DNA of 64,000 nt from Diploscapter coronatus (lineage: Eukaryota > Nematoda > Chromadorea > Rhabditida > Rhabditidae), in contig OZ038422.1 of NCBI GenBank assembly GCA_964036155.1, positions 2,999,201-3,063,200 on the forward strand, read 5' to 3'. A program made the position numbers and the translations under genes. Positions 45,721-59,900 of the stretch are shown here, in pieces (positions within the stretch are counted from its first letter, which is position 1; every line of letters starts with the position of its first letter). Below the pieces are notes generated by a model, which was not told where the DNA came from, did no database searches, and saw only the letters and a program-made list of their open reading frames with translations.

Positions 45721-46503
45721 TCTTAGCACTTTGCCTGCATTCGCCTTAGCCTTTGCATGAGCCTCTGCCTAGCTTTTTCTTCTCCTTTCTGAGCTCCCGG
45801 TCGAATACTAATTTACTCTCTCACTTCATTAGACGAATATACGCGATAGCGCGTTCCGTATATGGGCTTCTATACAATTTCTTGTTTCGGTGGCAAATTA
45901 GTGAAAATTTTTGAGAGCTTTTATTGTGTGTTTTACTCCAAGAATTATTTTTCAAAGTTTAAATTTTGCTGTTCGAAATGTTCAAACTTACTACAAATAT
46001 CTTGAATTTGTATGATTTTGTAATATCCATCCTCCATTTTATCTCTCATTCTTAGTTCATTTGATTTGCATAAATTTTCCTCGCTATTAACTGGAATATT
46101 GGCAGAGCCAATCATCTTTACTATGGTTCAAAGTTCTGAAACATAGATCCAAATTTACTTTAATTCACGAGTAATTTTTTCCTGCCCTTTTCTGTAATTG
46201 GATCCCTTCCAAGACCTTCTCATTCATTGTTTCTAATTTGTCCGCATCCCAATTTTCTGCAATTTCGTTGCATATGAAGTCCCCCTAGTAGAGCTCCTCG
46301 CCTCCTTCTGAAGGCTAATTGCTTTTCTTTCTTTTTGCGATATTTTCGCATTTTTTCTTTCTCGTCTCTAATTTTTCAGTGATATTTCTTTCCCTTCGAG
46401 AATTGCCTTCACTTTCATTCCCCCACGCCTTTTTGCATTGTGCCGTCGCCTTCCAAAGACTGCTAAACGTGTACGGCTTATTATACGATGAAGAGATCTT
46501 TGG

Positions 46504-46709
46504 TGAGGGCTTCTTGTAAAAGCCCGTACACTTGTCAAATCTACATGACTGTATACAAGGGATAGGGCTAGGGAAAGGTAGACTATGTTTGGTCTCAAGA
46601 TGATAAGCAGCATGTGTGGAGTATTTCTAGAAAAAAGTTAGTCTAACTTACCGAGCCCCTACCCTTATGTCTATTTTGCTAGTCTACGGCTTTTACAAGA
46701 AGTCTTAGC
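46504..46709. repeat. Inverted-repeat element
   Basis: Terminal arms GGCTTCTTGTAAAAGCCCGT and ACGGCTTTTACAAGAAGTC, about 206 bp apart end to end, with weaker inner pairing (GGATAGGG against CCCCTACCC). Confidence 0.7.
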
Positions 46710-49287
46710 GAGGTGATATTTTTCACATTTTTTTTGCATGAATCATTTTAAAATACAAGATAATTACTTGAAAATTTATCAGTGATGTTTAATTTTGCGA
46801 AACGCATCGTTAAATTTTTGCATTGGTTGATATGAATGAAACGATTGCATTATTTCTTCACAATTGATGTATAGTTCTCATAAACATTGAGCTAATTTTC
46901 TCAATTAGATGTTAGATCTTTTGTAACATATCCAGAAATTTTACATTATTGATAAAAATCGACTTTTCTTGTGCAAACTTGCAGCTTTCGATCCGATATT
47001 TGAATGTTGCTGAGAAATATCGTAGCCTATTCGTCATTATGGATAAGAGAACATTAGACAATGTCGAATCTTATATCGAATCGACAACACTTTAAAATCT
47101 GCTCTTGTATCTAATCAGAGGTGGCCGGAAGTTTCAGTTTCGAATTTTTCAAATCCTGACTTTTGCTCAGTCCTATGTCCAATATCATTCATACTCACCG
47201 CTTTGTGTTATACTTCTTTGAATCATATCCAATTTTTCTGATGTACTTCTTTCGTTAGTTAGCATATGCAAGTGTGAATCATTTGTCATTTGTCTTCGTT
47301 TCGCCTCTTCCTTCCAAAAATGAATCCATCTTTGTCTTTCGCTTCGCAGCCTCCCTGTCATTCGATGCTCTCTTTTGCACCAGAAACTAGCCGCCTTCCC
47401 TCAATTCCAACGATTTTCTGACCAAAATGTGTTAGTTCCGCGGTTTTTTCAGAGTTTCCGATGTCCTTTGAGTTTTTTTTCTCAAAGAAAGGGGCAGCCA
47501 ATTAGCGCCTTGTTAGGACCATTTCTGGCACAACCAGCGCTAAATTTACTGGCTAACTACTAAAATTCTAAAATTATTTGAAGTGTTCGAATTTAGAAGC
47601 TTTTTGCAGCGATTGCATTGGAGTTTATCTTTTATTGATTCATGAGATATAATTCTTTGAAGCATAGTTCAACATTTCAATTTCATGCAATTTTCCAATT
47701 ATTGAACTCCTCTTCAATAATTCTTCAATCCTCCAGATTGCGTGTGGTCATTTTCCGTCTCATTCCTCCTCTCATCCCGAACCACTTCCATTTATGAGCC
47801 GCGTCCACTCTAAAGTAATCTCCCCAGGCTCCGAGGCTCTCTTCATTAGTCCCATTTAGAGACATTTCTCGGGGCTCTGATTTCTCTGACTGCACTATTT
47901 CTCAGATTTTCCAAATCCTACCCTCTCTAACATAGCCTTTTTCTCTCGTTATGCTAATTTTCTCTTACGAGTGATATTTCCTCAATTTCTGAACCCTCTT
48001 CCTAACATTATTTATAAGGCACCGCGTCTGCCGAGAAGATTCTGCCACCCTGTCAAAATTCCCATAATGCCATGCTTACTTGGAGAATAGGCATTAAAAA
48101 GTCGGAATAATTCATAAATGGACTTCCCTTGATGGGTCATAAGCCGACTGGATATGAAATTATTCTTACAGGGGAAAATTTCCGATGAGCTAGTGATTCT
48201 TAAGAATTTTTGTGATATATTCCTGAAATTTCGATTGCTATCTTATTCTTTAAAAAATCACAACCGTTGCGTATGCTCATTACAAAATATGTATTTTAAA
48301 ATAAATTGCAATAAGTTACAGGTTTTCAAAAGTAAAATAAGTGATCAAACCAAGTTTGACTTGCAAACGGACTCTGATCTGATCATTTATTATCAAAGAT
48401 CTAATAATTTCACAGCCTATCAAATTTTGAACTTTGGCCTTTTCATCTAACAGTTTTTGAAAAAGCTTCCTGTTTACCTGGTGGCGGATAATAAATATAT
48501 TTTCCCCTTTTCCCCCTCGAACCTCGTGTGTTGTTTGAAATCGGATCCGGTCATTCTTGCCCGCATTTTCCTCCCTTTGAAAATTTTTCTTATTTTTAAA
48601 CTTCAGGCGAATTTTTCCGAACCGAAACAACAACAGCTGTTTTGTGGAATTACCGAACCACATTTCACAGAAAAATTAGCGTACTTCTTGACCAAAAGAA
48701 TCGACAAATGCGGGATTGTAATATTGGTAGTTTAGAAAGAGAATGTATTAAGCTTGGATATACTCCAGGAATTTTGAAGGAATTTGAAACAATTTCTAAA
48801 AATAATGCGCGTCGAGTTTGGTTTAGAAAAATATGCGATAGTTTGCTTTGCTATTTATTCAAATTTTACATATCTGTTTAAAAATTTGCGTGAAAAATAT
48901 GAGATTTGTAATTGATTCATCGCTGTTTTTCAAAGAAGCAAAATTCAACGAAATATCGTCGTTTTTGATATGCGCCATTTTATCGTCCAAAATTTGCAGA
49001 TTCAAGCTTCTAGTTTCGATCTTCGTTTACTCTGTCGAAATTCCTTACTAATCTGTTCTCTTCCGTTCAGGAAATAAACAAACGCTGAGCATATTGAAAT
49101 TTCACATTCCTAGAATTGAGAAATGTCGAATAATTCCGTTAAACAATTTTAATTTTATGATATTTATTCTTATGATGTCTTCATAATTGAGCAAAATACA
49201 GAACACATCGACATCTTTAATCAACAATTTTTTGAATTATGAAGAATTTTCAGTATGAAATTTTGGCTCATTTTAACTTTAGCTAAA

Positions 49288-49520
49288 TTTCAAAGTTCAT
49301 TGAATGACAGCGAACATGTTGCACAAAGGTCCCTGATTTTACCGTCACTCTTTTGGATTGCAATATCTCTATGATCTTTATTATATTTCGTGTTTTATGT
49401 CACTATTTTCATTCAATGTCCAAAAGTCGTGCAATTTCCGGATTTTATTCTGCGGTTTTTCACATTTGAAACTAGCCCGATTCCATTGAATGATAGTGAA
49501 AATGTTGCACAAAGGGGTTC
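49288..49520 (+). repeat. Short direct duplication
   Basis: CATTGAATGACAGCGAAC...ATGTTGCACAAAGG at about 49296-49330 recurs as CATTGAATGATAGTGAAA...ATGTTGCACAAAGG at about 49485-49517. Confidence 0.65.
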
Positions 49521-52500
49521 ACTGCCGATGCGATCGCCTTGTGATTGTAATATTTTGCCGGAACAGCCGCGCGCGGACTCATCCTTGCCTTTGCACTCTG
49601 ACTTCGCTCAAAATCCGAATTCTATCTTCTTTTTCACTCTCTCAAATCCCCACACTATTTTCTAACTTCTTTTATCACTAATTCCAACGCTTCGCATACT
49701 ATTTCAACTTGTCTGCTTCTTTCAATGATTTTAGCGTTATCACTATCTATCTCTAAATCTCTGGGATCTCTTTTAAATGAATGATATTGCATCTAGAGAT
49801 TTTGATCACTCTATGCGCGAACAAAGCACCTTTACTACGTTTATCATTGTCAAATATCTACAAATAGACTCATTAATATACTGCAACATTTTGTTGTAAC
49901 TCACTACGTTAGAGATAGTTAGATAAAGATTAGTTTTCATCTATTATCACTTACCAAAACCCACTGTTTAGCCAGCAATTCTAAATTTAGCCTTAAATTT
50001 TTGGAACATATTATAGCTATTCATCTTCAGAATCTTAAAAATTTCAAATAATGTTATCGTCCCAAATTTTATTTCATGAACAACTAACCTAACTTGTTTA
50101 TCAAGCTTTACACGGTTAACCCAGATAAATTTGGACAAGTTAAGTCGCGCTAATTCGCTTCAGCTAACTTTGTACTTCAAGCAAGTTCGCATGATTACCA
50201 TTGAAACATCGATTTTTAGCTGATATTTCCTGATTTGTCCCATTTCCTTTCTCGTTTCTCTTCCCTGCTCTTTCGACTGGATGCAACATTTTCAGCTAAT
50301 CGCCTTTGCTCAAACACACTTTCCTTCCACTTTCGCCTCGTTTCGCATTTGCACACAAAACCGTCGTCAGACGAGCATCAAATTTTTGCCAGATTTTGAC
50401 TTTTAGGGTCGAACAGGGAAATAGCCGGTGGTTAAATTTTCGTTTTTTTCTTCGATGGCACATTATCTCCATTGAAAATATGACATTGTTTAGCTTTAAA
50501 ATCATGATTTTGAAACATGTCACAAATTTGACATATTTTTATCTAGTGAGAGCAAAAAATGCCTCGCATAATCAAAACACAAATTCCCATAGTCTTGTCA
50601 TATTTCAATGTTCTCCCATTTAACTGATTGTTAGATGCTAGTGCTTTGCTCTCGATTCCCATGAAAAATTTTCCAATATTCAAGCATATAGGCTCAAAAT
50701 TATCTGGCATAATCTTGATTCCCACAACTTTTCACATGAAAGACTTTTTTCATCGCATCTGGCGCAGTGACTAGTGTCTTTGTCCGCAATCGATAGGGCT
50801 TTTCTTCCTTTTTCGGACAATTTTTGCCAGCCCTCTTTTGCCATTCTCCTTCCGCTATTTCACGGGGTTTGTTTCACGTCGAGCGTGAGCGTATCCTTTT
50901 TCCAAGATTTTCTTCGGACAGTGAATTTCTTCGCGAGGCTTTTTTACCGGATTTTTCGAACCATGAAAATTTACAACTTTTGTTTTTTTTGAGAAGATGG
51001 ACTTCATTGGTGTTTGTTTTTGAAAAAAATATATTATGCTGCAAGAATTCTCTGACCATATGTTAGTTTTACTTCTTTGATTTGCCGATAATTTGACTTT
51101 TTCCTATCACAAAACATAGATGATTGAATATCAGGTTATGTTTCAAATTTCGCCGAATAATTTCTACCATTCTAAATAAGAATTCCTTGCTCTTTTCGCT
51201 AGAATATCCTAATAAAAATCGCCCAAATTCCTACTTTCCCATGGCTCCTTTCACGTCGTAAATATCCATCCTTCCCCCTATCGTTCTGCCATTGAATTCC
51301 TGATTTCGTGCTGGCTCTCTTCCTGGGGACCATCTTTCGACCCTTCTCCGCTAAAATCGCCCTACTTTTGTTCTAAGCCTCTAGAAGCTCTTACTTTACG
51401 AGTTCGGAGCCGGGAAAAATGAGCCGACACCCGAAACTACGGGGATTTGCGGGGATTAGTCCTAAAATGACCCTGAAATATGGTGGTCAAATGAAATTTA
51501 AGCCGATGTATTCCAAAATGACCACATTATGTACAATTCTGAGTAAATTCGATATTTCACACAACTTTAAATTTGTAGTTGTTGGGTAAATGTTTTGGGA
51601 TATCGAAATAAGGTGACAACGTTTTTTTAGAATATTAGTTCTCTTGAGAATTAGTGAATGGAAATTAATTAATTTGAGAAGTTAGGCTTCAGATGATTCT
51701 AGAAGAACTTTTTGATTGAGAAAATTATTCTCTCAAATTTATTATCGTCGTTAAAACTAGCATCAATTTAAATTTTTTCAAATAATTTTATATTTTGATT
51801 TTTGAGCCACAATTCTAAGTAATTTTAGGATGATAATTCAGACCGAAAATCTTTCTATATTGACTGAAATCTATGAATTTTCTTCCTTTCACAATTTTAC
51901 TCATTTACGTTCGCCTTTCCACTGATTTGCCGACTATTTCCCCTCTCATAGCGTATTTCGTATGCATTTTCATTTCCAATCCCAAATCATGAATGAACAT
52001 GCGAGAGATCAGGCAAAAGCGAGAGGAAACCAGATAGTGAAGCTAGGGACGCAGAACGGATTAGCGGCTCAGGTACGGCATTGAAACACCGAATGAGTGA
52101 AATCGAATCCAACAACATGCTATTGTTTTGGAAAGCAATATGAGGGATGGTCAGTTATGATGCTTTAGTTATCCCTTTGTCTTATAATCACTAACTGAAT
52201 GAAAGCGATAATGTACTTGTCGAGCTTTATATCTCGCTGAATCTTACAATTACTTTAGATTTTAATTATGAGACGCCAACCAGTTCTCCGTTATTGAAAT
52301 TTTGAATCCATACTCGGCTAAACAAAAATTTTAAACATATTTCACTTTCGAGCAAAACTATCTTCCAGTTTATTCAGATATAAGTTTAAATCTATCAGCA
52401 TGGACCTAAACGCCAAACACAGAATCACCAGTTTGATAATACTTGCATTGCTCCAGAGTTTTGTTACATACTCTTTTTAAAATTTCATGTTCTCATCCAG

Positions 52501-52649
52501 TAATATCCCCTACTTGCATCCTAATCCTCCTTCTGCAATACTCTAATAGGATCTCTTCTAGACCTTTTAGATCTTCTAGTGCCCATCCAGTCCGTGCCAT
52601 GAGTGAGTGGTCTTTCTCTTTCCAGCCTGCAGTCCACACACACGTGTGC

Positions 52650-53042
52650 TCCTATCCCTGATCCTCTTTCATCCCATTTTATCCCTCATTCTTCCCTAGG
52701 AATGACCCCCAATGACCTTCTTATTCCCAATTTCTAGATCATGAAATATTTTCCACCTATTCGACTATTTTATCTGAAGTTCCTGAAATCGATTGATTAG
52801 TTGTGTATTATTTTTAAAGATATTTTTAGCTAATGTGATGATATTCAGACGAGATTGTTCAAACTCGACTTCATTTTTATTTGATACTAAAATTAGATTA
52901 GATTGATGATGCTATTTTAGAATATAAAAATATACCCAATTGATGTGATGTTCTCATATATCCTGATCGCTTTCATTCTCAATTTATACCCATTCTTACC
53001 CCAGGAATGACCCTCAATGACCTTCCCTCTCTTTTCCTCTCT
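52650..53042 (+). repeat. Direct repeat of about 75 bp, copies about 316 bp apart
   Basis: Copy 1 near 52652-52726 and copy 2 near 52968-53042 share TATCC-CTGATC, CTTTCAT, CATTCTT, CC-AGGAATGACCC and CAATGACCTTC in order. Confidence 0.65.
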
Positions 53043-53995
53043 GCTCTCTGGCATCATTCATTCAATTTTGCGCGCGGCTGCATTATTGAAACCCATCCAA
53101 ACAGCCAATATAATTCGAATATTTACGACCCCGCGAATGCTCTCCATTCTTCACGATGATTAGGTTCGCTGAAATATTGATGGCCGTAACTTTTGAGAGT
53201 ACGATATGTTTCACGAGATAATGAGCATCGAGTTGGTTGTTACTTGAGTGATATTTCTAGCGAAATTGTGTAATTGTATTATTTATTATTCATCACTTAT
53301 TGAAGAAAAATGAATTTGATAACTGTAGTATATTTGTTGTTTCGTTTAACTTTCTTATCATAAATCCCACTTATTTTTAGCAATTCCTTCAAATTGGTGA
53401 CGCTATAGCTTTTAGGCACTATGATTCACTTAATTCTCTGATATGCTCTATCAATTTTCAGCTAACTCATCCTGTTAAAATTTGACATTTAATGACTCAA
53501 TTTGAAATCATAAATTTCGTTTAGCTTCAAAATATGTTTCAATGATTTTCATCCCACTCGTTAAATTCTTCCAATCATTAAGTCTTCGCTTTCCATTAGA
53601 ATATAAATTTCATTAATCACTCTGCTCTTACAACATGATTGATTTCAGATCCCTCTACTTCCTGCGAATAGATTCGATCCTTCAAATTCAACGCTTCCTG
53701 TCGAATGTCTATTCTTTCAAATCGGCAGCAATTTTGCTGGCTGCTGCAAAGTCGTCGCTTTTTTCTGTGATCCGTTGAAAAGTTAGCCTCTAGTACCGGA
53801 AAATTCGCTGATCCTGTCACTTCCGATCAAATTTACCTCGGAACAGTCTAGGCCTCGATTCTCTACCCTTCATTTCAAATCAACCTGACTTTTTATTCAC
53901 TTCTACCATTCATCAACCACTCCGCAGCGACGTTATCTGATTTTACACCATTCGCGCAATAAATTGATTATTCGCTTTCCAAAATAGCCTGAAAA

Positions 53996-56900
53996 ATGGG
54001 TTGTATATTCCGAGCCAGGCTAAATCATCTAGTGTCTATTTGGTATACGCTATTCGTTCTAGCGCTTCAAGTATATCTGCTATATTTGGGATTCGAGAGG
54101 TATAATGATTACTGTTCAGAATATTATTTCAACTATGTTTCTTCAAAGGCAAAAAATCAGTTAAACTTTTGAGAAAATAACGATTAATGAAAGTTGCTTT
54201 TTGCTTAAGTAAAAATTCAGATTCAAACTCTACAACGAAGTAAAATGGCCCACAGGGGGTTATCCTCGACTGTGGCTGACCGTTTACATCGCTCTGTACG
54301 CAGCCTGTATACCTTTACTGTTGCTATTCTTCTCATTCGGTAGGAATTTTTTAGGTCATATTATAGTTTATTATAAGGGAAGTTTGCAGGGTGCTTCAAG
54401 TCCGGCAATATTCCGGGTGATCTCGAACGATTGGCGGATCGAGAAGAACGAGTCATCGAAGTTTCGAGGAACCGTAAGGGAGAAAAAACTGGTTTGTCAA
54501 TTTATTCGTTTCAAATAAAGCAGCAACACTTGTTATTATACCTTTCATAATGTTTCAAGCAAAATCATAGCGTTAAAGAAATCAAATAAACTATTGGCTT
54601 AGTAGAACAGGCTAAAGTTATTGAATTTTAAATATCCCTTATGGACCTAGGGAGGACGTGCGTGCGTGCGTGCGTTGTTGACCAAAGATTTTGGTGGACA
54701 ACGCTACGGACTCGATCGTTAGAAAGCCCTTGCGATCTACTCCCTATAGTTTATTTTCGCTTGACGAAATTCTTCTCTAAGTTTGGTTCCTTGCAAATTT
54801 AAATATTGAAGGCTGCATCCACCGTCTGAAATCCCTGTGGCAACACAGTCCGCCTCTACCTCAGCAAATCCACGTCTTGATGGCCATGTGCCAGTTGCTC
54901 GCTCAGCAATTGATGATCTCCCAACTCTACAAAAACGGATTCGTTAATTCCGGTTGGTTATTTTTGTATCGATTTATAGTTTTGTATGGATAGAGGATTA
55001 TATGGTTTGTTTATAAACAAATAAACCGAAAACTACCCTTCTTTGCGCGAGTTTCGTCCTATGTAAATTGTGACATATCCGAATCGTTTTATTTGATTCA
55101 TAAATTTTTACCCAAGTTGTGAGATGTCCAGGGTTATCGGTAAATGTTTATAAACCCTCATAGCATGAGAAAGCATGGGAAGGATAAAAATGGTTATGAT
55201 ATTTCGCATGTTATACTAGATAAGGATTTAACTCTGCCGATAGCCCTAGAGATGTCTTGAGAAAATTGCTAGAAAAATAATAGCATCCATCAGATAGGAA
55301 TCTTTTAGATATTTTGAAAATTAGAAAAAGGTTTACTTCATGCCATTATCCTGATTCTTCAATCTTTTATGCATGCTATATTTTAAAACATGAATATTTT
55401 ACAGTAGCCATACATATTTTGCATATGCAAACAGTTTTTGTTTCATGTTTGCAAGTCTAGAAAACCTCTGTCCAACAGGCAACATAAAGTGTTATATTAC
55501 ATGAGTAGGCGAACGCATACTTGAAGCCATCTGTTCTCAAAGCACAGCTGCAAGCGATGAGCAAAAAGATGTGCTAGACAAAGGAATGAAACAAAAACTG
55601 TTAGAACTAGAATTAGCATGGATCAGAATCTTTTTGAACGGAAATATATCTCAGTACTCTTTAAAACTTTGATCAAGAGTTGATTTACGAATTCTAAAGA
55701 TTAGCAGAAGGTTGATATGAATCATAAAAATCTCATGAATTATGAACGTTTCGATTTTTACAAGTTGTGAGGTAGTATAGGGAAAGTTAATAAAACAAAA
55801 TTCGCACTCCAATTTAAAATAATTTAAAATTCAGGCGACTTTCTCAGCTCCGAACTCGACTTCCTTTATCAACGATCGAAGCAGCTGGCCACGAACTTGC
55901 CTATCGGAGAGACTCGTCTGCAAGGATTTCGATTGACTTCCGATGAGTTGGGAGGACTGCCCGTTTCTCCGAATTTACTTCCAAGTACGAGTTTTAAATA
56001 CTATAAGTTTCAAAATTTATCATCCTCCATAAAGAAGATAAAATTCTAATTGATATGTAGCATTTCCTTAGAAATTATATTTCAGTTTTGATGCACATAC
56101 GCCTATTCGGCATTCCTCTCGAGTTCGTCAATTTGTTCATCGCTCTAGTCGCATATTCAATTGCCTATCCTGCCGTGTTCTGGAGAGTCAGCAAATCTTA
56201 CAGGTACAGTTTTTCTCAAAATAAATTCAAAAACGAGTATTTTCACCGAAATTTAGAAAAAGTAATAATTTTTGGATGAAATGCATTCAATATTCGAAGA
56301 ACAGTTTCTGAGGCTGTTTTTTAGTCATTTTTAATTTCAGCCTGATCTTCTCTTTGCATTTATTCATCTACTCCGCATGCGTTATGTGGAGCTACATCGC
56401 ATTTAGCGTCATGTTCCGGATTCAAGAGACCAACGCTCACAGCATGAGGCCAGTCGGATTGGGTAGGCTTCAGAAATTTTAGTTTCACTGTTACCTTTTT
56501 AATGTACGATGGACTAGGCACTTATCTTTCAACAATAAAAAAAGTACAGGATAAAAATATCAGTACTTTCAGGTCAGTATCTCGTATCTTGGAGACGCTG
56601 GTACATTTACGATCCTCTAGTCATTCTCGGCTGTTTCGTTGGCTCGTTCATTCTGATGACGATCAACCCCATGACGGTCTATGCACATGGATACAACAAG
56701 TATTATGTGAGTTTATAAATATTTGCATCTTTACAATAAACGTATCAAATTATTATTGTCGCAAATACTTTTGAAATTTCTTGAAACATATCAAATTAGT
56801 GTTTTTGATATTTAGGCCACTCTTCTTTACAATCAGGCCAAGAGTCAAGCCCGGTCTTCGTCGATGGGTCAGAGTCAATACGGAAGTCGGTCGAATTGTA

Positions 56901-59900
56901 ACAGCAATACAAGGATTCAGGGAAAGCAGTTCTGTTGTGATGGGTCAGTTAAGAGCTTTTTCTCAATAATATGTCATCAAAACAATAAAATAATTGGTTT
57001 TCCCGAATTACATCATAGATAATGCAGCATATTCAAATATTATTATTGAGGATCAATGAAAGATTCTGAATTTCAGCTACGGACCTCACTCCCTGGCCAT
57101 CACGATTCTTGTGTTCATCTGCATCCTGAAAGCACCTACAATCTACGCGTTCATGATTTTCTTCCAGGTAAAAATTTGGCTTCTTTTAAAAAAAAAACCA
57201 ATAAATTATTCAGCACGAAGGAAAATACCTTCTTCTGACGCATATGGTGATTGACGTCGTCTATCTCTTCTCCTGGATTTTCCTGTGGTTGTTCTTGACC
57301 GCCTTCAGAAACTTTGACTTCAACGTCGCTCATAAGGCACATCAGTTCTATGCTTTGCAGGTATAATTTTTTTTAAAACAATTCAATAAAATTGATCGAT
57401 CTATTGATTTCAGAAAGGCCAAGCAGCCGGTCACATCAAAGGGAACGAAAATCCATCCCAGTTGAAGAACGCGCTCATCGTTATGCATAAGGATCATGTA
57501 AGAGATTATTTATGTATTTTGATGATATCTCTTAGACTCAGTAATTATCAAATTGAATATCTAAGTTGTGTCGAAATATTTTAAAACATATCATTTCAAA
57601 GTTAATTTTCTGTTAGAACTAGTTGTGTTATTTAAGGGAATTTTTATCTCCTCATCAAACTTGAAGTCATCAAAACAAAAGTCGAGAGAATTAGTTCGAA
57701 TTTTGATGAAACTTACAAATTTTCACCATTTTCAGATGTTCGTAACTGACGAAGCTGCAATTAAGCAAAGTCTACTTCGTCAGATCCAAACTGGTCGGAT
57801 GGATCATCCAGATGACGCCTATATGGGCTACAAGACACAGGTCGTGGGGAGTCCGACTGCAAGGTGAGAAAATTCTTCGATCAGTAAAATTCGCAACTTA
57901 TTTTTCTTCATTATGAAATAATTCGACTAGTTTCAAAATTTCTCATCTATCTTGCCCAAGTGTTTATCATGATTTACGCAGCTCTTTCCCTTTAGTATAT
58001 AAAAAAATGTTTATATTTTAGACGAATCGCCCTGGAAGATGCTTCTAAACCCACTCCAGAAATGACTCGACTGATTCGGGACGACCACTCCCAAGGTGCA
58101 CTCTATCACACGATCACCAGGAATCCTCAGCAACAACCGATGCCAAGTCAGCAAATGTACGCTCATTCGATGACGATGAGGGGAAACAGCTCTCCACCGG
58201 ATGAAGGATTCGCTAGTTTGAGGGTTAATTTTTATACTTTAAAACATGTCATCTGAAGTTCTTACGATATCATACTCTCCATTATCCTCGAGATGAGCCT
58301 CTCACATCTTATGCGCTCTGTGTCTATAACCTGCACGCTATTTCTTCTTTTTCGTTTTATCTTTTCTAATTTCTTTACATTTTTAGCTAGTTAGCATATT
58401 TAAACTGATCCAATTGGGCTGAAATTTTATAGGAAGTTTGAACAAATAGGGACCTTTCATTTGACACCAAAATTAGCTGAAACGATTAGAGATTTTCTCA
58501 ATTTTCATTTCCACAATATTATATGAATGAATATAACTAGATACATCATCATTTGTGCCAACGATATTCATGACCGAAGAAAATTATGAGACATATTTTA
58601 CAAGTTGTGATGATCACCTTTTAGCAAGGTCACAATTCAAACTACATGGGAATGGGCACTCTGCAAAGGAGTGGACCTCAAATCGGCTCTGCTGGCACTC
58701 TGCAAAGGGGTCACTGGCCAACGGTAGCTTGAAAAGTAAAAAAATATATTTCTAAAATTGAAATTTCAGCAGCAAGAAGCGTACGCGTCGATCCATAAGG
58801 CGAAGGATCAGCAGATCTATCAGAGAAGGAACTCGGGCGATGGTCAGTATGGAATGGTTGAAGGCAATTATGGAAACTACGCGACGTACTCCAGGATACA
58901 GCAGCAGCCACAAGTGGTTAGAAATAGTCGATAAACTTGCACATTTTATGGGCCCGTAGGCAATTATAATGATGATTATCAAATTGATGAAGACACTTTC
59001 TGGAGCTTATCCAATTATCGAGATTTTAGCCTAATGAGGTTCAGAGAATTAATAATATTAGAAACCTGTTCGTATCTATCGCTTTTTCTTTAAACCTATT
59101 CAATAAAATTGCAGTCCCGCATTCCCGTCGCTCCAAACCAATCTGGCGCGGTTGTTCGACAGCCTGGAATGGGTGGTTATGCGCCTTCTTCTCAGCAACC
59201 TGTAAAAACTTGAAATCATCATCCATCAAGTAGTGAATTGCAGAGCACGATGCAACGACGTCCGTCTGGTGACAATCAGCCGTCCTCGATGAGCAACATC
59301 AGACAGTCACCGCTGATGGGAGAACGAGGTATCAATGGAATCAATGGACAGCAGTCTCAAGGCGTGAATGGGTTCGGTTCGACTAGGTAAGTAAATTATA
59401 TGGGTATTTTGAGTTTGATTTATTCGCCAACGCACGATATACAAAACTAACTGGTATATCATGATTTTCATTAGATACACGCAAATTTGTAGCATATTTC
59501 AATATAAACCATGAGTAACTGTTAGTTTTTTTTTTGCATTTTCCATTAAAGACGACTTTTTATTATCTGATACAAAGTTCTTTTTAGGGCAGAAATTTGT
59601 GAAACCCATCGAAATTCTCGAATTTCAGAGAGCGCGAGCAATCCCCGTATCAGCGGTCGGCCGTTAAGTTGTCGTCGTTCAACAACGGTGATTCGAAGAA
59701 CGGCTACGGTTCCGCCCAGCCTGCATCCGGATGGAGTGCCTCGCAACGACCCACCCCCGAGCAGAACAGCGGCAGTCAGCACTCGTCCTGGAATGGATCG
59801 AACAGCCAGGCCACCGTCATCAACACAAAGGTGCTTATCGACGATTTATTGCTGTGAACAAAAATGTAAAGCAATACTGTCAATGACCGATAGCCTGAGA

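Larger units (their letters stand above)
44004..53995. other. 10-kb stretch without a convincing gene
   Basis: Open frames up to about 115 codons occur on both strands (for example around 48.2-48.9 kb), but none shows splice-phased neighbours or a recognisable family. The plus strand is pyrimidine-biased between about 45.4 and 53.1 kb. Repeats at 45417-45720, 46504-46709, 49288-49520 and 52650-53042 are described separately. Some of it is probably upstream regulatory DNA of the Tincar-like gene. No tRNA recognised. Confidence 0.5.

Noticed and set aside
48154..48881. Cluster of overlapping open frames up to 115 codons on both strands
   Set aside because: No consistent codon bias, no splice-phased neighbours and no recognisable motif; both strands are open, as happens by chance in this composition.
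58636..58715. Apparent non-coding tandem repeat (GGCACTCTGCAAAGG twice)
   Set aside because: It is a phase-correct coding exon of the Tincar-like gene with acceptor and donor at 58624/58724.
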